Shown here one piece after another: positions 33,041 to 42,345 of a DNA stretch of 64,000 nucleotides (positions are counted from its first letter, which is position 1; every line of letters begins with the position of its first letter). Location: positions 10,230,001 to 10,294,000 of the forward strand of contig NZ_JAPEOZ010000001.1 in the NCBI RefSeq assembly GCF_026340655.1, written 5' to 3'. Below the pieces are notes generated by a model. The model was given only the letters and a program-made list of their open reading frames with translations. It did no database searches and had not been told where the DNA came from. The position numbers and the translations under genes were made by a program. This DNA is from Streptomyces sp. NBC_01275 (lineage in GTDB: Bacteria > Actinomycetota > Actinomycetes > Streptomycetales > Streptomycetaceae).

Positions 33041-33682
33041 ATGTCTCTCGGACCGAGCAACGGGACCACCGTCACGCCCAACCGTCGTCCGGAAGCCCGA
33101 CGCAGGCCCCGCAGCCGCCGCCGACCCGCCATGCTCGCCATAGTTTTGGCGTCGCTCCTGGGAGCCGCCACCGTTCCGGCAGCATCGGCCCAGGACACGA
33201 CGGCCGCGGCGGCGAAACGCGCGACGAGCGCCGCCGCCCTCCCCTCCGGGGTAAGGCTCCTGGAGTCGCACAACTTCCCGGAGATGTGCGTCCGGCACGC
33301 GAACTTCCTGGGAGAACTCTCGCCATGTCCCAACGAGCCGCCCTACGGCGACTTCGAGTTCAAGATCGTTCGCGGTCTGACGGGGAACGGGAGCGACCTG
33401 GTGTCCCTCCAGTCGGTCAACTATCCCCACTACTACCTGCGGCACCAGAACTTCCGCATCAAGCTGCAGAAGCTTCCCCGCAACGGCAGCAGCCTCTTCC
33501 GCAAGGACGCCACCTTCCACCTGAAGAAGGGCCTGGCAGACCGGTCCGAGTGGTCGTTCCGGTCCTTCAACTTCCCCGGCTACTACCTCCGGCACAGCGA
33601 CTTCCACCTCTACATCTCGCCGAGGACGAGTCCCAACCTCGCCGCGGACGCGACGTTCGGCCTTCCCGTGCCCATCGACTGA
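33041..33682 (+). CDS. Secreted AbfB-domain protein
   Basis: 213 residues. An Arg-rich n-region and hydrophobic segment MLAIVLASLLGAATVPAASA form a signal peptide cleaved near ASA-QD. The mature part shows two AbfB (CBM42-like beta-trefoil) repeats: VNYPHYYLRHQNF and FNFPGYYLRHSDF, each followed by DATFHL or DATFGL. AbfB domains bind arabinose side chains of hemicellulose. No catalytic domain is present, so it is a lectin-like or matrix protein. AGGA lies before ATG 33041. Confidence 0.85.
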   Translation: MSLGPSNGTTVTPNRRPEARRRPRSRRRPAMLAIVLASLLGAATVPAASAQDTTAAAAKRATSAAALPSGVRLLESHNFPEMCVRHANFLGELSPCPNEPPYGDFEFKIVRGLTGNGSDLVSLQSVNYPHYYLRHQNFRIKLQKLPRNGSSLFRKDATFHLKKGLADRSEWSFRSFNFPGYYLRHSDFHLYISPRTSPNLAADATFGLPVPID

Positions 33683-33901
33683 GGCCATGACGCATTCCGG
33701 CCCGGAGCAGCGACGCGCAGGCTTCGCGAACGTGAGACGGCAGTGGGGTTCGATCGCAGGGCCCTGTCGATGCTCGCGCTCGCCTCGGCCTCCGTCGCGC
33801 TCCGGGTGGCGAAACCCGGCGACTGCGCCGGAGTTGTCCCCCGGCCCGCTTCGTGGAGCGCCCAGGAAGTCCGGGCGCGATCCGTGGCGGACTGTCCGGT
33901 C

Positions 33902-34316
33902 GCCGACCGTGCATGCTGCGATCCGTACCCAGTGGCTGGCCTCCGGAGATGCCATCGACGCTCACCGCCACGACCACCAGATCGTCTACGGGGGCCGGGG
34001 AGTGCTGGCCGTGACGACCAGCTCCGGCTCGTGGGCGGCGCCGCCCGGCGAGCCCGACGACTCCGGCGGCCCCGCCTTCCACCAGGGCAAGCAGGTCGGT
34101 GTCCTGTTCGGACCGGGCGAGTACAGCAGCGTCGCCGCGCACCGTGCCTGGATCAGGGCGTCACCGGGGTATGAGCCCCCACTGCCGACCGTCGTACGCC
34201 ACAACTCCTCCGCCTCCGCGGGGAGTCAGGGTGTCGCCGCCGGGCACCTGCCAGGCGGGCAGCGCCTCTTCCGTGAACGGGCCGCGGCCTCCCTCGCCGA
34301 CAGACTCCGACGCTGA
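33902..34316 (+). pseudogene. AraC-type regulator remnant (cupin sensor part)
   Basis: HAAIRTQWLASGDAIDAHRH and DHQIVYGGRGVLAVTTSSGS followed by WAAPP match the N-terminal cupin arm of AraC-family regulators (HxHDxHQLVY pattern). No helix-turn-helix follows; similarity decays after ~45 residues. A frame stays open to 34316, but its composition is not gene-like. Confidence 0.45.
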
Positions 34317-34400
34317 CCATCTCAGGCGAACTGGGAACACGCTCGCCGCGGCTCGTCAATCCCGTCGATCTGATCGCCTGGCGGCGCCTACTCTGTGCAC

Positions 34401-34730
34401 ATGGCTCATGCGAAGACTTCATACGTCTGCCTGCCTTGCCGGGCCTCGTACAAGCAGCCGCACAGCGGGGATCGACGGCGGGTCTGCCCGCAGTGTGCGC
34501 AACCGTTGATCCATGTGGGGTCGGCCTTCGCAGCGCCGCGGCGGCGGGACACCGAGGCGTGGCGGACGCTCTCGGTGCTGCTGAATGCGGGCGTGCGTTT
34601 CCACAAGAGCTGCTGCAGCGGGCCCGGCTACCGTCCCCGCACCCTGCGCGAGGTACGCGAGCGGATGGCGTACGCGCGGCGAACCGGCAGGCCCTTCGCC
34701 GAAGCACTCGTCCTGCGTGACCTGCCGTGA
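34401..34730 (+). CDS. Small zinc-ribbon-like protein
   Basis: 109 residues. Four cysteines in two pairs (YVCLPCRAS and RVCPQCAQ) suggest a zinc ribbon; a later CCSG pair may add to it. A TACTCT -10-like hexamer at 34389-34394 lies seven bases before the ATG and there is no Shine-Dalgarno, so the gene may be read from a leaderless transcript. Its stop overlaps the next GTG. Function unknown. Confidence 0.7.
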   Translation: MAHAKTSYVCLPCRASYKQPHSGDRRRVCPQCAQPLIHVGSAFAAPRRRDTEAWRTLSVLLNAGVRFHKSCCSGPGYRPRTLREVRERMAYARRTGRPFAEALVLRDLP

Positions 34731-35590
34731 TCGGGCACGACAGCCTGGCGCGACTCGTGACCCCGCCGACCGTACCCGTCGACGCCCGCGGGGACTGGGC
34801 CGCTGCCGAGACCGCACTCGGCGCTCGGCTGCCCGACGACTACAAATGGCTGGTCGATACATACGGTTGGGGAGAGTTCTGCGACTTCCTCTGCCTTCGG
34901 ACTCCGTTCGGTACGAGCGAGCACAACGGCATCGAGTGGCAGCGCGGACACCTGACGGGATCGCCTGAACGGGACCGGGCACGCTATCCGTATCCACTGC
35001 ACCCGGCACCGGGCGGACTGCTGCTCTGGGGCGCCACGATGGACGCCGACCGGCTGTGCTGGCTCACCGACGGACCCCCAGAAGCCTGGCAGGTCGTGGT
35101 GTGGAGCAGCGAGGGCTGGTACGAGACTCATCCCATGGATGCGGCCGGATTCATCGGACGCTGGGCCGTCGGAGACATCAGCTCCCGCTTGATCGCAGAC
35201 ATGGAGCCGGACCTGGCGCCGTGGTTCAACGCCTTCCGTCCCCGTGTCCACCGGTGCCTCCGCCTCTCCGAAGGCCCCCTCTCCCACCCCGAACGCCTGC
35301 GCGTCCTCCGCGAGGCGCTGGCTCCCACCACGGATCGGGGCGCGTGGCGGTCGGAGTACGACGAGACGGGGCAGGACCACTTCGCGACCATGGACACCGA
35401 CTGGCTGCTCACCTACGACGTGTCTCGCCCCCACCAGCTCCGGATCGGCTACCCGCCCGAGGACACGGAACAGGTTCGCAAGCGCCTGCTCGCTGCCGTT
35501 CAGCTCATGGGATGCCAGGTTCTTGAGTTCACGACCGCAACCGGGACCCCCCTGCCGACCTGGGACGCGGCCACCGACGACGAGCAGTAG
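34727..35590 (+). CDS. SMI1/KNR4 (SUKH) family protein
   Basis: 287 residues. The N-terminal ~170 residues fit SMI1/KNR4: DWAAAETALGARLPDDYKWL, VDTYGWGEF, then GLLLWGATMDADRLCWLTDG. SUKH proteins commonly serve as immunity proteins against polymorphic toxins. The C-terminal ~100 residues are an extra domain with LRIGYPPEDTEQVRKRLL. GTG at 34727 overlaps the zinc-ribbon gene. No toxin gene is adjacent, so it may be an orphan immunity gene. Confidence 0.82.
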   Translation: MIGHDSLARLVTPPTVPVDARGDWAAAETALGARLPDDYKWLVDTYGWGEFCDFLCLRTPFGTSEHNGIEWQRGHLTGSPERDRARYPYPLHPAPGGLLLWGATMDADRLCWLTDGPPEAWQVVVWSSEGWYETHPMDAAGFIGRWAVGDISSRLIADMEPDLAPWFNAFRPRVHRCLRLSEGPLSHPERLRVLREALAPTTDRGAWRSEYDETGQDHFATMDTDWLLTYDVSRPHQLRIGYPPEDTEQVRKRLLAAVQLMGCQVLEFTTATGTPLPTWDAATDDEQ

Positions 35591-35831
35591 CCCGCATCAG
35601 CGGTGATCTCCACTGGGCCATCTGTTCCTCGTGGCCCGGGCGGACCTGGGCGAACAGGGAGAAGTTCTGGGCACGGTGGGCATAGGCGGTGGCGTCGGCC
35701 GGCATCTCCTTGACGGCGCCGCCCAGGGCGCGGATCTGGAAGAAGCTGATGTCCCTGCGGTCGAACAGGCTGGCCACGAGAGCGGCGGTGTAGGCGTCGA
35801 CGTGGTCCACCAGCGCGGTGCGCCCACGCAT
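35590..35831 (-). pseudogene. FAD-linked oxidase C-terminal fragment
   Basis: RTALVDHVDAYTAALVASLF, DISFFQIRALGGAV and ADATAYAHRAQNFSLFAQV match the C-terminal region of berberine-bridge type FAD-linked oxidases. The FAD-binding domain is missing and another remnant abuts it. Confidence 0.6.
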
Positions 35832-35853
35832 CTGGGACTGGCCGTGGTGCGCG

Positions 35854-36003
35854 AGACGGCGGTGTCACTGCCCCGCTTCAGCTGCTCGGTGAGCGTGACC
35901 ACACCGTCGTGGACGGCGACTTCGGAGATCCGTCGTGAGATGCCGTCACGGCGGGCGCCGACATCAGCCTGTCGGCGGAGTGCGCCCGGACCAGGTGAGC
36001 CAT
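35854..36003 (-). pseudogene. CBS-BON protein fragment
   Basis: LMSAPAVTA (end of a CBS motif) and, one frame over, ISRRISEVAVHDGVVTLTEQ with LKRGSDTAVSR (BON domain) resemble the intact CBS-BON protein at 12919-13617, with the middle deleted. It is joined directly to the FAD-oxidase fragment. Confidence 0.6.
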
Positions 36004-36266
36004 GGCTGACGGCGAGTCAGGCCAGATCTGTGGAACCGGCCTGAGGGCCCCTGTTCTGAGTGGTGTGTGCCGTATCACGCCACTCGAGGGCCGCCCAAGT
36101 TGTCTGTGTCACAGCGTAAATGTCCATTTGGCGTCCATGCTCGACAGGCACAGGGCGCAAGCGGCTCCCGAAGGGGAGCCCGTCAGCATGGGCGCGACGT
36201 TCCGAAGTGGCCCCATGGCACAGCCCTCGTGACGTTCCTCCTCGTTCCCGTGGAAAGGTGCCCGTC

Positions 36267-37451
36267 ATGGCCGCTTACCTCTGTCCTCCTGCCGTGATAC
36301 ACGGTGAGCACGCCGTGGAGACCAGCCAGATCGTGGCGGAGGTGCGCGACCGGCACCCGCACGCGGCGTGGGCGCCGCGGATCGACGGCATCGCGGCCAG
36401 TACGGGCATCGAGAACCGTGGGTGGATGCTGCCGCTGGAGACCGCCGTCGCGCCCGGCAACGGCAGCGGCCTGCGGGCTGTCGGCATCGGGCCCGCGGAA
36501 AAGGCGCTGGAACGCGGTGGGTTCACCGAGCGGGACGTGGACCGCGTGATCGCCGCCCTCGAGGCGATACCCGCGCCGCAGACCGTCCAGGAGCGCACCG
36601 CGCCGGCCTGGGAGGCCGTGCAGTCCTACGGGGAGAATGCGGCGCGCGGGGCCCTGCAGATCGCCGGGCTGGACGCCGCGGACGTCGACTGCCTGATCAC
36701 CAGTCACTCCACCACCCCGGCGCTGCCGGGTCTGGACATCGCCCTGGCCAACAGGCTTCCGCTCCGCAACGACGTGATACTGCTGCCGGCCACGCAGTGG
36801 GCCTGTGTCGCGGGGACCCGCTCCCTGGCCCTGGCGGCGGATCTCGTGGCGGCGGACCCCGACCGGGTGGTCCTGGTCGTGATCGCGGAGGCGCTGAGCA
36901 CGACCTACCAGCCCGCGGACGACACCCTCGAGTCCCTGATCGTCCGGTTGCTGTTCGCGGACACCGCGGTCGCCGCGGTGGTCACGGGCCGCCCGCGGCG
37001 CGAGTCGGTGCTGCGGCTGGACGCCGCCTGGCACCACACCCTGCCAGGCACCCAAGACCTGCACCGCCTGGAAACGCGGTCGGACGGCACCCACTTCGTG
37101 ATGGACCGGCGTGGGCCGCGCGCCGTACAGGAGACGGTCACCGCGATGTGGGAGTGGCTGCGCGTCCGCTACCAGGACGACCCTGACTCCTGGCACCCCG
37201 ACGTGCTGCTCGCGCACCCCGGCGGGACCCGGGTGCTGGAGTACATGGAACAGACGATGCCCGACGCATGGCCGTCGGGGCTGCTGGACTACAGCCGGGA
37301 CAGCTACACCAGCGGCAACCGCGGAGGCGCCGCCGTGTTCGACATCCTGAGGCGGGCGCACGACGCCGGGCAGAAGGCGGGCAGTCGCGCCGTCCTGTAC
37401 GCGGCGGCACCGGGCCTCACCGCCACCGCCCTGGAAGGGGAGTGGGTGTAG
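36267..37451 (+). CDS. Type III polyketide synthase
   Basis: 394 residues of the chalcone/stilbene synthase fold. The catalytic triad is visible: Cys180 in QWACVAGTRSLALA, His in LLAHPGGTRVLEYM, Asn in YTSGNRGGAAVFDIL. Such homodimeric enzymes condense malonyl-CoA units onto a CoA starter to give pyrones, resorcinols or tetrahydroxynaphthalene. No methyltransferase, P450 or oxygenase is adjacent, so the product cannot be guessed. GGAAAGG precedes the ATG at 36267. It is monocistronic by spacing. Confidence 0.92.
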   Translation: MAAYLCPPAVIHGEHAVETSQIVAEVRDRHPHAAWAPRIDGIAASTGIENRGWMLPLETAVAPGNGSGLRAVGIGPAEKALERGGFTERDVDRVIAALEAIPAPQTVQERTAPAWEAVQSYGENAARGALQIAGLDAADVDCLITSHSTTPALPGLDIALANRLPLRNDVILLPATQWACVAGTRSLALAADLVAADPDRVVLVVIAEALSTTYQPADDTLESLIVRLLFADTAVAAVVTGRPRRESVLRLDAAWHHTLPGTQDLHRLETRSDGTHFVMDRRGPRAVQETVTAMWEWLRVRYQDDPDSWHPDVLLAHPGGTRVLEYMEQTMPDAWPSGLLDYSRDSYTSGNRGGAAVFDILRRAHDAGQKAGSRAVLYAAAPGLTATALEGEWV

Positions 37452-37655
37452 TGCGAGCCCGCGCCACCCGTACGAGCAAACGGGCCGCCCGCATCACCGG
37501 TCACGCCACCGGTCACGCCACTGCTACCGCTGAGGGCGCCGTCCGTACCGCCGGCGGCGCCGGCTGACGCGCACGCCGCCCCCGCCGCGTCGCGCACGCC
37601 GCCCCTGCCCTCGCCGCACTCGCGTACGCCGGCCGTGCCGCGCCCGCCGGCCGGG

Positions 37656-39824
37656 TCAGCCGGCGACTTCCGCCCAGACGACCTTGCCGGTGTCCGTCCA
37701 CCGCACCCCCCACCGGGTGGTGAGCCTGTGCACGATGTGCAGGCCACGCCCGCCGTCGTCGAGGAGGCCGCCCCGGCCCAGGCGCGGCCTGCCGTTGCCG
37801 GTGTCGCCCACCTCGCACAGCAGACCGGGACCGGCCCTGATCAGCCGTATCGTGATGGGACCGGCGGCAAAGCGCACCGCGTTCGTGACCAGCTCGCTGA
37901 CCAGCAGCGGCACGTCGTCCCGGGTGTCACCCCTGGTCTGCCATTGCCGCAGCAGCGCGGAGACGTGCGCGCGGGCACGGGCGGGCGCGTCGTCGCGGGC
38001 GGGCAGCCGCCAGGTCGCGGTGTCCCCCTTGCGGTAGCCGATCATGCGCACGAGCAGCAGGGTCACGTCATCGCGCTGGCGCACGGGCGCCAGCGCGGAG
38101 ACGACCTGCCGTGCGGCCTGCTGCAGGGTGTCCCAGGGGTGCACCGTGGACACGGCATCCGCCAGCCTGCTGATCCCCTCGTCGATCGACAGGGTCGGAT
38201 CCTCCACCAGGCCGTCGGTGTAGAGGGCGAGCAGCGAGCCCGGGGGCGCCCCGAACGTGTACACGTCGAACGGCTCCCGCAGCGCGAACTCGGCGCCCAG
38301 GCCGGGGTGAGGGCTGAGCGCGACCGGGGCCGCCTGGCCGTTCGGAAGCACCAGGACCGGGGGGAGGTGGCCGGCGCTGGAGAGCGCCACGTCGTGGCTG
38401 ACCGGGTCGTAGAGGGCGATGCAGCAGGTGGAGCCGAGGGCGCTGTAACCGGCCGCCAGCCCGGACTCCGCGTCGTCCAGCAGCGTCACGGTCTCGTCCA
38501 GGTGCTCCAGCACCTCGTCGGGCGCCAGCCCTGCGGACAGCAGCGCGCGGGCCTCCATGCTCAGCTGGCCCATGGTCGCCGCGGCTCCCAGGCCGTGCCC
38601 CACCACATCACCGACCACCAGCGCGGTACGGCCGTCCGGCAGCGGAAAGCTGTTCACCCAGTCGCCGCCGACGCCCGCGCTGTCGGGGGTGGCGGGCTGG
38701 TAGACGCTGGCGATCTCAATGGTGTGGCCGCCGGTCCGGGGCAGCAGCCGGCGCTGCAACGCCAGCACCTGCGTGTGCTCGCGCTGGTGCTGCCGGGCCA
38801 GGTCGACGTGATGGGCGGTCCTGGCCACCAGTTCCTGCAGGTCGAGCAACTCGCTGTCGTGGAAGGGGCAGTCCGCCCGCCGCCAGACCTCCGCCACGCC
38901 CAGCACGACGGGCGGCGTCCCGTCCAGGACCAGCGGTATGCACGCCACACTCGCCGACCGGTCACCGGGCACCAGGGCACGGATCACTCGCGGACTGCCG
39001 AGCAGCCGCTCGACCGCCTCCCGGTCGGGTATGACGATGGCCTGCGGGGCGTCGTCCCGCCGTACGGCCTGCGCCAGCAGGCGACTCGCGTCGCTCGGAA
39101 GATCGTCACCCGGAGTCACGTAACCCTCGGGCCACGCCCGGTCCGGTACCAGGGCGGCGCGCCGTAGCCGGATGCGCCCCGGCGCCTGATCGGTGACTCC
39201 CTCGCCCGTCCACACGGCGAAATCGAGGTCGACGGCGGCAACGTCTCCCCAAGCCAGCAGGGACTCCGCCAGCGACTGTGCGGTCTCGCCGATGTCCAGC
39301 GAGGTGCCGATGGCGGTCTCGGCGGCGTACAGGTGCAGCCTCCTGGACATGGCGATCAGGGAGACGATCAATCCCTCCTGAGGCGCCGCGGCGGGCAGGA
39401 TGCTCATCGAGACCACCAGCTCCGACCCGTCGCCGCGCCGCAGGCGCTGGATGCGGGCGACATGCGCCTCACCGGTCTCCAGGACCTGCCGCAACCGCCG
39501 TGTGACCGTCGGTACGTCCCCGGCGGGCAGGAGATCGGCGAAAGCACTCCCGGCCACGGCGTCCAGACCCGCGAACACGGCGGCGTCCAGATTCCGGCGG
39601 GTGATTCTCAGATCCCTGTCCAGGTTGACCACGCCGAGTATCTGATCATGACGTTCGGCTGCCGGATTGTCGGTGTCCGGTACGCGTCGGCGGGTGGTGC
39701 GGTCGCCCTGCGCAGGGGCAGGACCGGTGGTCGCTGCCGATCCGCCGCGCGGGATGTAGCGCCCCAGGGCACTGCTGACCAGGTCGAACGGCGATGAGGG
39801 CGAGGGCGAGGGCGTGGAGTCCAT
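37656..39824 (-). CDS. PAS-GAF-PP2C phosphatase with HATPase (SpoIIE/RsbU-like regulator)
   Basis: 722 residues. PAS-like sensor (~55-165), GAF domain (~180-345), PP2C/SpoIIE phosphatase (~365-580, VGGDWVNSFPLPDGRTALVV and GHGLGAAATMGQL), and a C-terminal HATPase_c anti-sigma-type kinase domain (~600-715, LVSELVTNAVRFAAGP). Such Streptomyces proteins combine the anti-anti-sigma phosphatase and anti-sigma kinase activities of partner switching. A GC-rich hairpin (39842-39860) lies in the leader. It is divergent from the ECF sigma operon, but a direct link is not shown. Confidence 0.92.
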   Translation of the reverse strand: MDSTPSPSPSSPFDLVSSALGRYIPRGGSAATTGPAPAQGDRTTRRRVPDTDNPAAERHDQILGVVNLDRDLRITRRNLDAAVFAGLDAVAGSAFADLLPAGDVPTVTRRLRQVLETGEAHVARIQRLRRGDGSELVVSMSILPAAAPQEGLIVSLIAMSRRLHLYAAETAIGTSLDIGETAQSLAESLLAWGDVAAVDLDFAVWTGEGVTDQAPGRIRLRRAALVPDRAWPEGYVTPGDDLPSDASRLLAQAVRRDDAPQAIVIPDREAVERLLGSPRVIRALVPGDRSASVACIPLVLDGTPPVVLGVAEVWRRADCPFHDSELLDLQELVARTAHHVDLARQHQREHTQVLALQRRLLPRTGGHTIEIASVYQPATPDSAGVGGDWVNSFPLPDGRTALVVGDVVGHGLGAAATMGQLSMEARALLSAGLAPDEVLEHLDETVTLLDDAESGLAAGYSALGSTCCIALYDPVSHDVALSSAGHLPPVLVLPNGQAAPVALSPHPGLGAEFALREPFDVYTFGAPPGSLLALYTDGLVEDPTLSIDEGISRLADAVSTVHPWDTLQQAARQVVSALAPVRQRDDVTLLLVRMIGYRKGDTATWRLPARDDAPARARAHVSALLRQWQTRGDTRDDVPLLVSELVTNAVRFAAGPITIRLIRAGPGLLCEVGDTGNGRPRLGRGGLLDDGGRGLHIVHRLTTRWGVRWTDTGKVVWAEVAG

Positions 39825-39841
39825 GGGGCTCTCTCAGCAGT

Positions 39842-39860
39842 CCCCGGCGCAGCGCCGGGG
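39842..39860. promoter_or_regulatory. GC-rich dyad in the leader of the PP2C gene
   Basis: CCCCGGCGC, one base, GCGCCGGGG: a 9-bp perfect arm dyad 18 bp upstream of the start. Could be an operator or an mRNA hairpin restricting translation. Confidence 0.5.
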
Positions 39861-40139
39861 TCGTTACTCGGACCCGTGCGACCGGGCCCCGAGATCCCTG
39901 ACCGCACACCTCATTCAATACCACCGGGGGTCGCTTCGCCCACACCAGCGGATCGCGCGGTGATCGCGCGGTGCACGCCGACAGCGAGGAATGCCGCGGC
40001 CGGTGGGGCCGTGCTCTCGAACCCGGGCCGGACGGTCCTGAAGGCGATGCCCGACCCAGTGGAGCCCACGGGTTTCCCACATGTGGCGGGGATCACGTCG
40101 GGGGGAAAACCTGCGGACCGGCTCGGGCGTCTAGCGGGT

Positions 40140-40700
40140 GTGAGATCAGTCAGGGCAGCGCTGCACGAGCTGGACGAGGAGCGTCTCGTCCGGCTGGTGG
40201 CACGAGGCGACCGTGCCGCGTTCGAGGAGTTGTACCGGCGTACGTCGCCGTGGCTGGCGGTGCGGCTGCGCCGCCGGTGTGTGGACGAGCAGATCGTCGC
40301 GGAGGTCATGCAGGAGACCTACCTGGCGGTGTGGCGCGCGGCGGGTGCGTTCGCCGGGGCCGCGGTCGGAGGGACGGCCACGGGTTGGCTGTGGACCATT
40401 GCGGCCCGCCGCCTGGTCGACGCGTTCCGGCGCAGGGCTCACCACGCGGAGCCGCCGCCGGCCGCCGCTGTGCCCGAGGCGGCGCCCGCCGCCGAGGAGG
40501 AGGCGCTCCGGGCGGCCGTCGGCGGTGAGGTCGGGGACGCGCTGCGGTGCCTCGCGCCGGAGCTGAGGCAGGTACTGCAGGCCATGGTGCTCGACGGGTT
40601 GTCCGTCCGGGAGACCGCGGTCCTGCTCGGGCTGCCCGAGGGCACGGTCAAGACCCGTGCCCGCCGGGCCCGGATCGCGATGCGGGAGGCGTTGGCATGA
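40140..40700 (+). CDS. ECF-type RNA polymerase sigma factor
   Basis: 186 residues. Region 2 includes DRAAFEELYRRTSPWLAVRL and EVMQETYLAVWRAA; region 4 has LAPELRQVLQAMVLDGLSVR followed by ETAVLLGLPEGTVKTRARRA, the recognition helix. GTG at 40140 was chosen because it leaves a family-typical short N-terminus; upstream starts at 40047 and 39876 are possible. The stop overlaps the anti-sigma gene ATG, a standard sigma/anti-sigma coupling. It likely controls its own operon. Confidence 0.9.
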   Translation: MRSVRAALHELDEERLVRLVARGDRAAFEELYRRTSPWLAVRLRRRCVDEQIVAEVMQETYLAVWRAAGAFAGAAVGGTATGWLWTIAARRLVDAFRRRAHHAEPPPAAAVPEAAPAAEEEALRAAVGGEVGDALRCLAPELRQVLQAMVLDGLSVRETAVLLGLPEGTVKTRARRARIAMREALA

Positions 40701-41515
40701 GTGTGGAACACGCGTCGATGCGGGTCATCGACGGATACGCGCGGGGCGGCGCGGACCTCGCCGCCGACGAGGTGTGGGCCGTGGAGGCCCATCTGGAGGC
40801 GTGCCGGGTGTGCCGTGACCGGCTGTCTGCCGCCGTCGGCGCCCAGGTGCCCGCCGTGGCGTCGCTGGTCGAGACGGTGTGGTCCGGCCTCGAACCCCAC
40901 CTGGCCGCCACTGCCATGATGCCGCGCGGACGGCGCTGGTCGGCGCGGCTGTCGAGATGGATGACGCCCACGATGGTGCCGTGGCTCGCGATGGTCGTGG
41001 GCGTGACGCTGCTGGCCCTGCTGCTCGACCTGGTCGACACCGGCTCCGGCGAGGTGTCGCTGGTGCTGCTGCTCGCGCCGGTCCTGCCCGTGCTCGGTGT
41101 CGCGGCGTCCTGGTCGCGCGGTCTGGACCCGGCGTACGAGCTGACGGCCTCGGTGCCCAGGGCGGGGCTGTACCTGGTGCTGCGGCGCACCGCGTCCGTG
41201 CTCGGCGTGCTCGTCCCCGCGCTGTCGGTGGGCGGATGGGCGACGGGGGTCATGGTGGCTCAGTGGCTGTTGCCCTGCCTGGCCTTCACCGCGACGACCC
41301 TGGCGCTCGGCGGTGTCATCGGCGTGACCCGCGCCGCCGTCCTGCTGGCCGCCGTGTGGGCCGCCGTGATCGTGGCGCCGACCCTCGCCACCAGCCGTAC
41401 GACCTTCGCGCTGCAGACCGGTGGCCTGCCCGCGTGGGGGCTGATCCTCGCACTCGGCATCGGTGTCGTGATCGCCCGCAGGGGCGCGTACTCCGTGCTG
41501 GGAGCCCATCGATGA
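40697..41515 (+). CDS. Zinc-binding anti-sigma factor, membrane anchored
   Basis: 272 residues. The ZAS motif H-x3-C-x2-C (HLEACRVC) lies near residue 35, identifying a zinc anti-sigma domain. About six membrane helices follow (VPWLAMVVGVTLLALLLDLV, VSLVLLLAPVLPVLGVAASW and others), far more than in a simple anti-sigma factor, so the C-terminal part may sense an envelope signal or join the ABC transporter. The ATG overlaps the sigma stop. Confidence 0.88.
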   Translation: MSVEHASMRVIDGYARGGADLAADEVWAVEAHLEACRVCRDRLSAAVGAQVPAVASLVETVWSGLEPHLAATAMMPRGRRWSARLSRWMTPTMVPWLAMVVGVTLLALLLDLVDTGSGEVSLVLLLAPVLPVLGVAASWSRGLDPAYELTASVPRAGLYLVLRRTASVLGVLVPALSVGGWATGVMVAQWLLPCLAFTATTLALGGVIGVTRAAVLLAAVWAAVIVAPTLATSRTTFALQTGGLPAWGLILALGIGVVIARRGAYSVLGAHR

Positions 41516-41535
41516 CCATCGGAAAGGACCATCAC

Positions 41536-42345
41536 ATGACGTCCGCGGTGAGCGCGGCCGAGATCGCGCCGACGGCCTACGCCTGGGAGATCCAGGCCAC
41601 GGGCTTGAAGGTCAGGGCCGGCAGGAAACGCATGGCCGTCGACGGGCTCGACCTGTCGCTGGGCACCGGCGTACACGGCCTCCTCGGCCCCAACGGAGCG
41701 GGCAAGACCACCCTTATCCGGGCGCTGGCCACCGTGCTGCGCCCCACCGAGGGCAGTCTGGAACTGCTCGGCGAGTCCGTGGGCGGCCGAGGGGAGCACC
41801 GTGCGCTGCGCCGCCGGATCGGCTACCTGCCGCAGGAGTTCGGCTACTACAAGCGTTTCACGGTGCGCGAGTTCGTCGAGTACATGGCGTGGCTGAAGGA
41901 GGTGCCCAAGGCGGACATCCCCGCGGCGGTGCAGCGTGCCGTGGAGCGGGTGGGTCTGGCGGACCGGGCCGACGAGAAGATGAAGGCCCTGTCGGGCGGC
42001 ATGGTGCGCAGGGTCGGCATCGCCCAGGCCATCGTCAACGACCCGTTGATCCTCCTGCTGGACGAGCCGACGGCCGGCCTGGACCCGGCGCAGCGGCTGC
42101 GCTTCCGCGAGCTGCTGCAGGAACTGGGCACGGACACCTGCGTGGTCGTCTCGACCCATCTGGTGGAGGACGTCGCCGCCGCCTGCACCGACGTGGTGCT
42201 CTTCGCCGAGGGCCGGCTGGTCTTCCAGGGCCCTCCGGACGAGCTGGCCTCGGTGGGCGGCCCGGAGCACGTGGGTGACAGCCCGCTGGAGCGCGGCTAC
42301 TCGGCACTGCTGCTCAACCCCGGGCAGGGAAGGGGCACTTGGTGA
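41536..42345 (+). CDS. ABC transporter ATP-binding protein
   Basis: 269 residues. Walker A GPNGAGKTTLIRA, Q-loop YLPQEFGYYKRFTV, signature LSGGMVRRVGIAQA, Walker B LLLLDEPTAGLDP and H-loop STHLVED are all canonical. It belongs to the DrrA-like antibiotic/envelope exporter group. ATG 41536 has GGAAAGGA seven bases upstream; ATG at 41512 would overlap the anti-sigma stop and is possible. Confidence 0.92.
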   Translation: MTSAVSAAEIAPTAYAWEIQATGLKVRAGRKRMAVDGLDLSLGTGVHGLLGPNGAGKTTLIRALATVLRPTEGSLELLGESVGGRGEHRALRRRIGYLPQEFGYYKRFTVREFVEYMAWLKEVPKADIPAAVQRAVERVGLADRADEKMKALSGGMVRRVGIAQAIVNDPLILLLDEPTAGLDPAQRLRFRELLQELGTDTCVVVSTHLVEDVAAACTDVVLFAEGRLVFQGPPDELASVGGPEHVGDSPLERGYSALLLNPGQGRGTW

